This document shows positions 17,001-23,275 of a stretch of 23,275 nucleotides of DNA, piece after piece. The stretch is from positions 1 through 23,275 of the IMG/VR virus record IMGVR_UViG_3300020596_000669; one strand, 5' to 3'. The notes below the pieces were generated by a model. It was not told the DNA's origin. It saw only the letters and a list, made by a program, of their open reading frames with translations, and ran no database searches. The number at the start of each line of letters is the position of its first letter. Within the stretch, counting starts at the first letter, position 1. The DNA is from a virus. Made by a program: the position numbers and the translations under genes.

Positions 17001-20000
17001 GCGCCGCGAAGAAAAACTTCTCAGAACTTGCCAAACGGGTTGTAAACAAACCGTCCATTATGAGCGACTTTCTAAAGGCGTTCCGCAAAGACCGTGCTAT
17101 ACCCTTTATCCTACCCCGCCATCTGGGACCGCCAACGGGGAAACTTCGGCGACCCGGTATGTTTGATGCGGACGACGAGATTGTTTTGGAAGAAGGGGAA
17201 CGTGTACTAATTAACGACGAGTTAATAGAAGCCCCTCACACGGGTAAGTTTAGTATGCCCCCGGACTTGGAATATTCTACTCGCCTTGAGGGACTTGGCG
17301 ATAATCACATACGCAAAGCCGTTGATAAAAAATTTGATAATGATGGAGTCCCCCGCCCCACTGACCAGAATCAGCGCACACCTTCTGGCGCTGGCGGGGG
17401 GAATAGCGCAAATACCCCCCCACCATCTGGGACACCACCGCCCGTACCGTCTGCCAACACGCCACAAACCCCATTCATGCGGTCGCCAATGAGAATGGCA
17501 GATGATTCTAAGTTTGTTGCAAACTTGAATCGCGTGTTTGGGGATGGTTGGGATGACCCCGAAGGGGAAGGTACACAATACAATAAACACGTTCCTGAGG
17601 ATCGATTAAGGTCGTTTGGGTTTAACACGGCGCAAATAGCCGATATTGGGTCAATTTCGCCAATTGCTTTTGCTCAAAGCCCTCATCTACAGAAACTGTT
17701 ACAAAGCGATACCTTAACCCCGTTTAACCAACAAGCCATTAAAAGTTACGCAAACGCTTCGTTTGAATTAATGGACGCTTCTCAAAGAGCTAGTGGGAAT
17801 GTTGCTAGTGGGATGCGTGACCCTGTTGCCACAAACATCCACAGGATGACAAATCAAATGCCTGACGATATGCGGAATCTGTCAATGAACGCTTCCGGGA
17901 TCGGTAAAAAAATACAAATTTCGGCATTGAATACACTGCGAGAACTTGGCGCTAAGGGCGATGCCTCGACAGAACGTGCGTCTGGGTTTTTACGGTCGTT
18001 TGTTGACCCAGAAACCGGAAACTTAGCCGAGGGTCTGACAAAATCTGTTAAAGAATTAACGGCGGGATTCAAAGCGGGAACGGCGGAATACGATAAGTCT
18101 ATGCAGACCTTTAAGTCATGGACGCAAACGTATGATAACCTGCAAACCACCATGGCACCTGCTTTGCGGGGGCAAAACGTTAATGGTCAAATTACCGAAG
18201 AACAATACAACGCACTCTCTGATACGGTTGGGATTAACAATCAACCGCTAGTAAGCAATACTGGTGGAAAATTTAGCTTAGATGTAGACGCATACAATGC
18301 AACAATCAAATCAATTGAAGATACCATAAGACCTCTGGCTGACACCGCAGACAAGGCGCAATCGGTACGTACCCAGAAATCATGGAAGGCGCTGGTGGGT
18401 TTTAGCGCCGAAGGGGAACGTAACAAAAGAGATTTAACAGACTCTTGGAACGCGCCAATGGAAGACGGCAAATTTACTCAGGGCGCATTTGAAGGCATGG
18501 GTAGAAATATACGGACAGCCGCATTGGCATCTGGCGGGTCTATGATAGCCAATGCGTTTGACCCCTACAATATGTTCGCCGCCCAACGGGTGTGGAACGC
18601 ACTAGGCAAGTCTGCGGTAAGTTCGATGGAAGTATACCAAACATCGAGAATGGGACAGGAATATCTCGGCTATCAGGGTGGTATGCTTAGCGGGGAACAA
18701 TTAGCGGGTGGTATGTTTGGCAAGATGCAAAGTCGGTTTGCCCTAACAAAAGAACGCACTTTGGCTATGGGTAGAACTGCCGACTTTGCTTATGGTGGCA
18801 CGGCAGATATGTTAAATAGCCCATTCATGGAAGGGACTTCATCTATTGCTGGGTTGGTCATGCCTGCCCTTGGCGCGGGTATGGCTACTAGCGCTTTGCT
18901 AAAAGGCGCAGTCGGGTTGGGTGCAAAATCCGCTATCGGGCTTGCTACACCACTCGGACTTCTTGCTGGCGCGGGGATTATGGCGTATGGCGGATATAAC
19001 GCCCTGACAAATGCGGGGTCTGATTATATGGCGTTTGCTCAGAACGACCCTCTGGCGAAGCTTGGGGGTGGACTTGGCGCGTGGACTGACCCAGGTGAAT
19101 ACGCCCGCAAGGAAAGATTTACAAAGCGCTCGCAAGAAATAGAAGCAGGCTTTAGATCTGGGCGAGGGATAGATGACGTAAACCTAGATGAGTTTACAGA
19201 AAACGAAAAAGGTTCTGCGAAATACTTAGGGTTTAAGAACACATACAAAGACTCCGCACGCGCCTTCTTTGGGGCAGATGCCGACACGGAATTGCAAAAC
19301 ACGTATCGTATAGCCCAGATGATTGACCCTGCGTTTTCTATATTGAGTGAGCGACAAACAACAAACAATTTGCAGAGTATGCAATTGAAACTTGGCACAG
19401 ATGCCACTATGGATATACTGCTAAGGGCTTCTCGTGCAACTAATAATTCTGTTCCCACGATTGACTCTGCTCGAAGCATAGCCAGCTACTTTGCAAACAC
19501 TGAAGATGACACGCTTGTTGCCACAGATAATATGAATGCGTCTATTGGCGCATCGGGGGTCGCTAACGAATACAGAACGCTTATGGGGCAAAGTGCGATT
19601 GGATACGAGGCGTTTCTTGGTTACGGGAACACCAGAGAAATGTCATTTGCGGGCAGTATTTTAGGGAGTTTGGCTAGAACTCAATTTTCAAATAGAGGAA
19701 CGAGTGAAAACGACTATCTTTATCAAGCAACACAAACAAGGTTAGACAATAGAGACTTTGCGGGTTCGGATCGATCCGCAAGGGCGTATGAAATGTCTGC
19801 GCCTGTTATTGCCTCAGGCAGACAAATTATGGGACTACTTGGGGCAAGCGATATGTCACAAACCGTCTTTGCCGGAGCAAACGCAATGCTAACCGAGGGT
19901 TTTATGGAAAACCCCGGCATTGTCGAGGGTATGGGCGCGCTGATTCAAGGAGCGGCGCGATCTGAAAAAATGGCAAATATGCTTGCGGGTTTGAATATAA

Positions 20001-23000
20001 CAGAGAACAATGGGGTGCTTGAAGGTCCAGCGCCGGAGCCCACTCCCCCGCCGATGATTGTCGCAACGCCACCACCGCCACAAGGGGCAATCCCTAATAA
20101 CATATTCAGTGCGCTACCTCCAACAAACGTGCTTGAGGTGCTGGCTAGAAATAACAATGGGAGACCCCCCTCAGACTTACTACTGGGTATAACTAACGCG
20201 TTTTCTCAACAAAACACTAACCTAAGCGTTCCCATTGAAGGCATGAACACTGAGCGTGTGACTACCGAGGAAGAGCTACAATTTAACGCACATACAGATA
20301 GCGGTATTACGGCGGGTGCTGAATTTCTAGCACGCGATGGCAACCTGCAGGCATGGCACCGAAGACAAATGCGGATAACCAATACTTCGCTGGCTGATTC
20401 GCAGGGCATAGCTAATATTTACGGTGACATGTTTAGTCAACTTGCAACCTCATCGCCCGCGGAACTGCAAACCCTTATAGAAACTTCGCTATCGGATGAT
20501 ACACTTGAGAAGGGGGAGTCTGTAAACGCAAGATGGGGAGTGGATCTGATTGGGGGGCAAACTGATTATACGACTGGGTATAGTGGCTCAAACGCACAGG
20601 CGATGTTTTCTGGCATAGATAACCTTTTGGGGTCGCTTCCTATGGCGACTGCGACAAGCACGCGCAATAGACTAGCCCAAGGACTTATTGATTCTGGGTT
20701 GGGCAGTGCGAATGTGAGGCAACACCGAGTCGGGCAACAGGTATTAAACCAAACAACAGGATACCTTGGGCAATTGGCAAGTCAGGGTTTCAATTATACC
20801 CCTAACGAATCATCGGAATTGGCGCTAGGGCTTGGTCAGGCTTTTGCGGTTAATCAGCCCTTTATTAGTAGCGTTGTTGGCATGTCAGGGGCGGTGCGGG
20901 ACGCAAGTCTATACCGTGTAAATCAGTCAGACCCCCACGCCGTCCGCGACATTGAACTCGCCGGTATGGAAGATATGGGTATAATGGCGACTGAGAACTA
21001 CCACGGTATTGGCATTTTAGCTGCTGAATATCGCGCCGCCCCTACCCGCTTTCAAACTGGAATCATGTCTCGCACATCAGGCATGGAAGAAGGCGCTATT
21101 ATCGGAATGTCGGGATTAAACAACCAAGACCTATCTACCGACAGTATCAGAACAAACGCGAATCGCCTATTCCAAGAGTTTAGCGATGTCTTGATTAACA
21201 ACGCCTCGTTATCCCGTCAAAGTCAAAACGCTATTGGCGATATGATTCTCGGCGGTGGTGAGGAAGTCTATGGTGACGAAGCGGTGGTGGCGGGGCGTTC
21301 ACGGATGCTGGGACGGTATTCAACGGCAATGGGCATGATGACCAGCCGTTATTCAGCGACAGGCTCAAACATTGACGACCTGAGCGCTATGGCGCTTGAA
21401 ACTGCCAATATGACAAGCCAGCAATTTGCCCAATGGCAAGGTATGGAATCACAGAATCCATACGTTATGAGCCAAGACCTTGCTGGCGCACAAAGCCGAT
21501 GGGGTTCAGACGCAGTACCGATAGCGCCTATCAACTTGCAAACAGGCATGGCGACCACCATGACCCAGCTTGCGCCCGGTGGCAACATGGGGTTTGTTGA
21601 CAAACTGCGTGATGTAAACAAAACCTACGGCGGGTCATTCCTCGCCTCATACATGACAGACGACTATCTCTCGAACATTGGTGGGGTGGCTGGCATACAG
21701 GGTGAGATTAGCAACTTGCAAATGTCGCAAATTGGCGCGGGCGCGGGGCATGGACGGCGGATGCTCAATATGCGGAACGCTATGAATCTTGGCGGGGGAA
21801 CGCTTGACGCGCAAGGGTTTGTTGTTGGGGGTAGCTTACAACCGCTACAACAACAATTGGCAAGCGCGGGTCATACACTCAATGTTGGCAACGGTATGAC
21901 CGCGTGGCAGATTGAGGACCGCAAAACGCAAATGTCGCGTGAAATGTCTTTATGGGATATGGAACGACAAGGACGCGATAAGGAAATGCAAAAGCGCCAT
22001 TTCTACGAAAAGTGGGACTTTGGCAAAGCGCAGTTTGACTATAGCAAACAATACCAACAAGAGGAAATGCAAATTGGTCGTACCCAACAACTTACCCAAC
22101 GGGCATGGAGTCAGGTGGACATGGCGGTTGGTCGTACACAGCAAATCACACAATTTGCGTGGCAAAGAGAAGACAACGCCTTTGGACGTGCAAAAAACGC
22201 GCTTGAATTCGGTTGGCAAACAGAAGACTATGGACGCAATCTCAAATATGCACGCGGTAGAGACCGTATTGACTTGCTACGCGAACAGGAACGCTCCAAT
22301 ATCCGTTATAATATGGATGTTGGGCAAGCGGATAAGGCGGATTCGCGTCAAGATACACAAGAACAATGGGCAAGTGAACAGTTCACACGGCAAATGGACA
22401 GGTTTAACCAGCAGGTAATCTGGGAAGACCAACGCTTTGAACGACAAATAGAGCATTTCAATATCATAAATGCCTATGAACTCGAACAAATGCTCATGCA
22501 AAAGCGCCACTTTGAAGAACAAATGGGGTTGGCAGACGAGGACTTTGAGAAGAAAAAAGCCCACACCCTAGAGATGATGGGGCTTGAAGACGGAGAACGT
22601 TCATTAAGCCGTCAAACATCATTGGCGTTTGCCGATATTGACCAAGACTTTAGCGAATCTATGGCGGGTGTCCAACGTAAAATCGCCGAATTGTCCAACC
22701 TGCTCACAGGGATTAGTACAACTGAAGGATGGACAACCGCGCTTCAGAGTCTGCGCCAACAAATACTAGACCACCCTGACGTTAAAACGACCGGCGCAGG
22801 AGTAAACAGTGTTCGCACAATCAACAGCCTTGACGCGTTAATTCTGGCGGACGAGGAACTGAACATGCCAGCCCGTCCAGCACCCGGCGGGGCGGTTGGC
22901 GGTGGTTCTGGTTCTGGTGCTGGTAGTTCTGGTGGTGGGTTGGCAGGCAGACTTGAAAACGTTAACAACGCCTTCAAAACGGTGGAAGTGTCAGCTAAGG

Positions 23001-23275
23001 CGCTCCTCTCCCCTACAAGCGGAATGAACGCACGGTTTGAGTCACTCCGTGAATCTGTAAACGCAAGCAGTACGTCAATTAGCCTAAATCGGTTTGCGTT
23101 TGACTCTCTAAACAACGCTTCCAGTATGGCTAATACCCAGCTTGGAATCGCCACTGGAAACTTCTTTGCGATGAGTATCTCTCTGCTGGGTATCAGTATC
23201 GTTGGCGGTGGTGCTATTGCCAACATAAACGGCGCGGGGGTTGCCTTCCAAACCCTATCTGGCATATTGCCTGAC
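11030..23275 (+). CDS. giant tape-measure-like virion protein with protease and polymerase-like domains (3' end beyond window)
   Basis: From the ATG at 11030 (overlapping the previous stop; AAGGTG about eight bases upstream) the frame is open to the window edge, 4082 codons without a stop. Order of parts: metallopeptidase-like domain with HEFGH at 246-250 and candidate ligand E302; a long region with a polymerase-barrel-like segment (DYDAD at 1234-1238); more unrecognised sequence to ~2100; a Pro/Gly/Ser linker ~2106-2150; a helical region with a Gly/Ala-rich hydrophobic stretch ~2604-2661; a second Pro-rich linker ~2998-3023; then a Gln/Trp/Asp-rich helical repeat zone ~3626-3890, a Gly/Ser linker and another hydrophobic stretch ~4045-4066. 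Position after tube and chaperones marks it as the tape measure, which sets tail length and enters the host cell. Domain roles are inferred from short motifs. Confidence 0.8.
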   Translation, partial: MNDDYKKLLGMVNVSDEPEETPSYSAFSNFDAFESHEIAVSRREQSRNVARTILEPRWRGHQAKSYSPQTQNTFFKQKPIIQETAGGWAVVDSTTNEVVREFKSQSNSQFIFGGSVARWQAQAFTTGGILDFNDPETRQLAKDSGYEGDVDKLNFSDEFKSKMGGVINMYASPKNRPVVLPSELYKNSRVNDARGAYDNTLTRSAIFVTASRDVEIDKGSVEEQYLSAFSSMPASKEESRLLTGIHEFGHWMHDRLEQTMGGEDSIDTEGIVNHYASVTRQDRTRLFGFANKIHYNMINQNETWARGFSIDTFVNEIKDPQNAPAPSREKYSRLGFSPHRTGEHYDMPSGRIDAPSSGRNTEEQRTQAREQAKITREWMESRKSSNEAELSTVFKNVTAANESGQLNKNYRNFRMETNRGLRGGSNIVFDDYSNPNQPMPVSLSSVGQRIGVNRGTGKNRLGGFIPLPRLGEKSSNSDMMIQALQSKKLSGWLQGNAMKKDDDVNARFVGYAQTETSMSRINNAMNLGRNFRNRVTAFRSQQLLGSHSGQSAVGMQDFADAYNNYGESNSQLLSRLKMGTGANAPLNANIPKFDKRNKNIGRFDSEMATMNGALMRMHKNFLQGGAQSNVLMQATYAIGAQFNEGEAEKTRGLGVASPEEFEVDSSKVGSLEAGQYYGNTRRVGVTQRASGNVKELSEMGLGVSNSPHAYQILGVDNLGGGRSLATALRLHSNTMQKTMGKPGHSERDASVMARLGNAPQEFSDIAQNGRVHLQQAITGDLLMQARQSTAGAFAVLGEHAYDKAISAYYQENKDQLGDAHIADSFAVEYYTKGVTHGGKTIGGFNWTSVDATLSESRLSHFVQDAKPAGDEGLQWEEHSGKWHRMVMSADGTKKPIVDPLTRDNKGEMGYDVKLNDLVHISPTIMEMKASYGRDVANIKGDSFTAREKTDPSFAKNLRLFEEAGIGRTSATFHTLADLANRRENGAEYLADLGHNVVRLDDPESIDFGQIKKTAFASTPEGMTTTQKAERILNEIQRVHGNAFLSVDAGGVQQFLAPASKMKEMLTEGSDGEPVTNLASKLVTLMDTSEASQVDSTAHMKRLHAKAIADVVLEQHDYANTAKNRSDSLSVQLPAVTGHAQGARGLKSNQVAMYRSEIMRKTGLTSDEVDRLLADKSMSVAITGYPESDKTSAIIGANIVLADTLSEKQRKSLGVSGDEHQTLIGEDAWQALVRDYDADQVQLTFSHYADDKGNTIGGKQRVHTEKEIRAIGGSRYGNEFKNRSDKFSERAGFGEWLTDKAREAVKRVGIDSFQDQNEKGIIAKQSAGKLYNFGQRMVYEGMNERFGQSDDPIHKLMVQTAARFGQGVVQGSLDNDASTIGSLEDLANIQQGYVNIGKGTVHIPRYGEKGKSKGMDFQLANEDAVLRLANVVNQFKGDEQDLMARQIATMLMSPKQLRATTTSIDASSHVISYENSTVDTMVAQLKQIGNNPAQISKKDVADLFGNALGNSNRGLFGIFGLAGQDKENASALGGLFSGALAKRTEENADKYGFTLRGMSQYLQDNLGIASDTIRRVSSLIPLKNFRGTGAQPLSDVMKYTHGEQMDKSLATRFGNASANPSPLGMDALVAQYGQGMQRGLIEMPHPVTGKMAIANTTFSENPMSVLDHPNWFTEGSNVSASSLNPEWGGETPAQRATKLRALGSIPKEFVMGPYSSDYNNMSPEDQHNAQSAVNLTRSGLGLTPKTLESSFASLAGDTLHRELQEHLLGDVAGIKHVTYGKERVGNRTINKAVLDPRARAEVRVVQDGISGSLDAIYNNSVLDFKSKVNTGKLLNNAQYMHQMSAYHMMTVENRGMANSERVMQSGIVPVSQTSGLSPEERLAESANAVRGLISRLESAHKDGNNDMFNDVLTQTYGSEYLGGSRMNRAKTIDYIRQANNRLNKGEDWKMGIIPMFGQEAVDQGAMELNLSKRLYDEDKEAIGDDGYIWDASAAKKNFSELAKRVVNKPSIMSDFLKAFRKDRAIPFILPRHLGPPTGKLRRPGMFDADDEIVLEEGERVLINDELIEAPHTGKFSMPPDLEYSTRLEGLGDNHIRKAVDKKFDNDGVPRPTDQNQRTPSGAGGGNSANTPPPSGTPPPVPSANTPQTPFMRSPMRMADDSKFVANLNRVFGDGWDDPEGEGTQYNKHVPEDRLRSFGFNTAQIADIGSISPIAFAQSPHLQKLLQSDTLTPFNQQAIKSYANASFELMDASQRASGNVASGMRDPVATNIHRMTNQMPDDMRNLSMNASGIGKKIQISALNTLRELGAKGDASTERASGFLRSFVDPETGNLAEGLTKSVKELTAGFKAGTAEYDKSMQTFKSWTQTYDNLQTTMAPALRGQNVNGQITEEQYNALSDTVGINNQPLVSNTGGKFSLDVDAYNATIKSIEDTIRPLADTADKAQSVRTQKSWKALVGFSAEGERNKRDLTDSWNAPMEDGKFTQGAFEGMGRNIRTAALASGGSMIANAFDPYNMFAAQRVWNALGKSAVSSMEVYQTSRMGQEYLGYQGGMLSGEQLAGGMFGKMQSRFALTKERTLAMGRTADFAYGGTADMLNSPFMEGTSSIAGLVMPALGAGMATSALLKGAVGLGAKSAIGLATPLGLLAGAGIMAYGGYNALTNAGSDYMAFAQNDPLAKLGGGLGAWTDPGEYARKERFTKRSQEIEAGFRSGRGIDDVNLDEFTENEKGSAKYLGFKNTYKDSARAFFGADADTELQNTYRIAQMIDPAFSILSERQTTNNLQSMQLKLGTDATMDILLRASRATNNSVPTIDSARSIASYFANTEDDTLVATDNMNASIGASGVANEYRTLMGQSAIGYEAFLGYGNTREMSFAGSILGSLARTQFSNRGTSENDYLYQATQTRLDNRDFAGSDRSARAYEMSAPVIASGRQIMGLLGASDMSQTVFAGANAMLTEGFMENPGIVEGMGALIQGAARSEKMANMLAGLNITENNGVLEGPAPEPTPPPMIVATPPPPQGAIPNNIFSALPPTNVLEVLARNNNGRPPSDLLLGITNAFSQQNTNLSVPIEGMNTERVTTEEELQFNAHTDSGITAGAEFLARDGNLQAWHRRQMRITNTSLADSQGIANIYGDMFSQLATSSPAELQTLIETSLSDDTLEKGESVNARWGVDLIGGQTDYTTGYSGSNAQAMFSGIDNLLGSLPMATATSTRNRLAQGLIDSGLGSANVRQHRVGQQVLNQTTGYLGQLASQGFNYTPNESSELALGLGQAFAVNQPFISSVVGMSGAVRDASLYRVNQSDPHAVRDIELAGMEDMGIMATENYHGIGILAAEYRAAPTRFQTGIMSRTSGMEEGAIIGMSGLNNQDLSTDSIRTNANRLFQEFSDVLINNASLSRQSQNAIGDMILGGGEEVYGDEAVVAGRSRMLGRYSTAMGMMTSRYSATGSNIDDLSAMALETANMTSQQFAQWQGMESQNPYVMSQDLAGAQSRWGSDAVPIAPINLQTGMATTMTQLAPGGNMGFVDKLRDVNKTYGGSFLASYMTDDYLSNIGGVAGIQGEISNLQMSQIGAGAGHGRRMLNMRNAMNLGGGTLDAQGFVVGGSLQPLQQQLASAGHTLNVGNGMTAWQIEDRKTQMSREMSLWDMERQGRDKEMQKRHFYEKWDFGKAQFDYSKQYQQEEMQIGRTQQLTQRAWSQVDMAVGRTQQITQFAWQREDNAFGRAKNALEFGWQTEDYGRNLKYARGRDRIDLLREQERSNIRYNMDVGQADKADSRQDTQEQWASEQFTRQMDRFNQQVIWEDQRFERQIEHFNIINAYELEQMLMQKRHFEEQMGLADEDFEKKKAHTLEMMGLEDGERSLSRQTSLAFADIDQDFSESMAGVQRKIAELSNLLTGISTTEGWTTALQSLRQQILDHPDVKTTGAGVNSVRTINSLDALILADEELNMPARPAPGGAVGGGSGSGAGSSGGGLAGRLENVNNAFKTVEVSAKALLSPTSGMNARFESLRESVNASSTSISLNRFAFDSLNNASSMANTQLGIATGNFFAMSISLLGISIVGGGAIANINGAGVAFQTLSGILPD
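11477..11989 (+). other. zinc metallopeptidase-like domain of the giant protein
   Basis: This covers about residues 150-320. LLTGIHEFGHWMHDRLEQ holds the HExxH motif (H246, E247, H250). About fifty residues on, NETWARGF offers E302 as the third zinc ligand in an E-xx-A-x-x-F context, as in anthrax lethal factor-type zincins (HEFGH, later EFFAEAF). All three ligands and the catalytic Glu are present, so it may be active. It could trim the giant protein itself or cut wall or host targets during entry; neither can be told from the sequence. Confidence 0.65.
14411..15163 (+). other. RNA polymerase beta'-like double-psi barrel segment of the giant protein
   Basis: This covers about residues 1128-1378. 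VQLPAVTG and NQVAMYRSEIMRKTGL lead to VAITGYPESDKTSA (Y1184-P1185), and about 50 residues later VRDYDADQVQL places D1234, D1236 and D1238. Multisubunit polymerases have RxP, then DFDGD, in one double-psi barrel, and the single-chain virion polymerase of crAss-like phage phi14:2 has DFDID. Helical KGIIAKQSAGKLYNFGQRM and QGVVQGSLD follow, as after the catalytic loop in such enzymes. Against it: the RxP arginine is a Gly here, the motif's Gly is Ala, and the partner barrel with its two lysines is only a candidate (K928 in DLVHISPTIMEMK). Confidence 0.45.
17344..17476 (+). other. proline/glycine-rich linker in the giant protein
   Basis: This covers about residues 2106-2150. It includes TPSGAGGGNSANTPPPSG and TPPPVPSANTPQTP. 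It is low-complexity and disordered, and separates the N-terminal half (protease and polymerase-like parts) from the tape-measure-like half. Confidence 0.75.
18837..19011 (+). other. hydrophobic Gly/Ala-rich stretch in the giant protein
   Basis: This covers about residues 2604-2661. It includes AGLVMPALGAGMATSALL and LATPLGLLAGAGIMAYGG, long enough for two membrane segments. Tape measures often have such stretches, which are thought to enter the host membrane during DNA delivery. Confidence 0.6.
22079..22240 (+). repeat. three 18-residue tandem repeats in the giant protein
   Basis: Three 54-base units (22079-22132, 22133-22186, 22187-22240) encode RTQQLTQRAWSQVDMAVG, RTQQITQFAWQREDNAFG and RAKNALEFGWQTEDYGRN. 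Position 10 is always Trp and position 14 always Asp. They lie in a longer zone (about 21899-22700) of related but looser W/F-Q-x-E-D and RF/HF-xxQ patterns, with no Pro over more than 200 residues, predicting a continuous helix. Confidence 0.75.

Noticed and set aside
17161-17221. Possible ADP-ribosyltransferase motif in the giant protein (DDEIVLEEGERVLIN)
   Set aside because: It recalls the ExE end of such enzymes, but no preceding Arg and STS motifs were found in the right order.
21912-22418. + strand ORF of 168 codons inside the repeat zone
   Set aside because: It is a shadow frame of the Gln/Arg-rich repeats (many Lys/Arg/Asn codons, no motif, no ribosome site).
1-23275. tRNA genes, CRISPR arrays, insertion sequences, attachment sites
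   Set aside because: No tRNA-like fold, spaced direct repeats, transposase or integrase motifs, or target duplications were seen by eye.

Overview
The window is a continuous stretch of a tailed double-stranded DNA phage or prophage, all on the + strand, carrying packaging, head and tail genes in the order usual for siphoviruses. No transposon, tRNA, rRNA, CRISPR array or integrase was seen. TAA, TAG and TGA all act as stops, so the standard bacterial code fits. The host cannot be named. The Thr-Pro-Ser linker of the first gene resembles the TPT-type linkers common in secreted proteins of Chloroflexota, which makes that phylum a weak guess.

Layout. 1-440: 3' end of a gene with a TPT linker and a small beta-rich tail, followed by a good sigma70-type promoter (445-473). 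510-2941: a small acidic protein, the large terminase subunit, and a small protein with one membrane segment. An intergenic hairpin (2959-3001) precedes the portal gene (3058-4662). Then come a coiled-coil scaffold-like protein, the major capsid protein, a head-tail adaptor and a neck or tail-completion protein (4691-7839), joined by overlaps of 1 to 17 bases. The tail tube gene (7873-9339) ends at a perfect 10-bp hairpin, followed by two overlapping ORFs (9398-9868 and 9820-10188) arranged like the gpG/gpGT tail chaperones with a -1 frameshift.

Accessory genes and the giant ORF. Two small genes follow. One (10211-10579) looks like a response-regulator receiver domain that has lost its phosphoacceptor Asp. 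The other (10632-11033) is unknown and has its own promoter-like sequence. From 11030 to the window edge, one frame stays open for 4082 codons without a stop. Its place and its C-terminal half (hydrophobic Gly/Ala-rich stretches, a Trp/Gln/Asp-rich helical repeat zone) fit a tape measure protein. Its N-terminal half is unlike a normal tape measure: it holds a zinc metallopeptidase motif (HEFGH, residues 246-250, with candidate third ligand E302), and about 900 residues later a segment resembling the catalytic double-psi barrel of multisubunit and crAss-like RNA polymerases (DYDAD, residues 1234-1238).

How the genes may work together. Terminase packages DNA through the portal into a shell built by the capsid and scaffold proteins. 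The adaptor and neck proteins close the head, and the tube protein polymerises around the giant protein with help from the chaperones. If the polymerase-like segment is real, the giant protein could be a tape measure that also carries a protease and an early-transcription polymerase into the host cell. That is an inference from short motifs and gene order.
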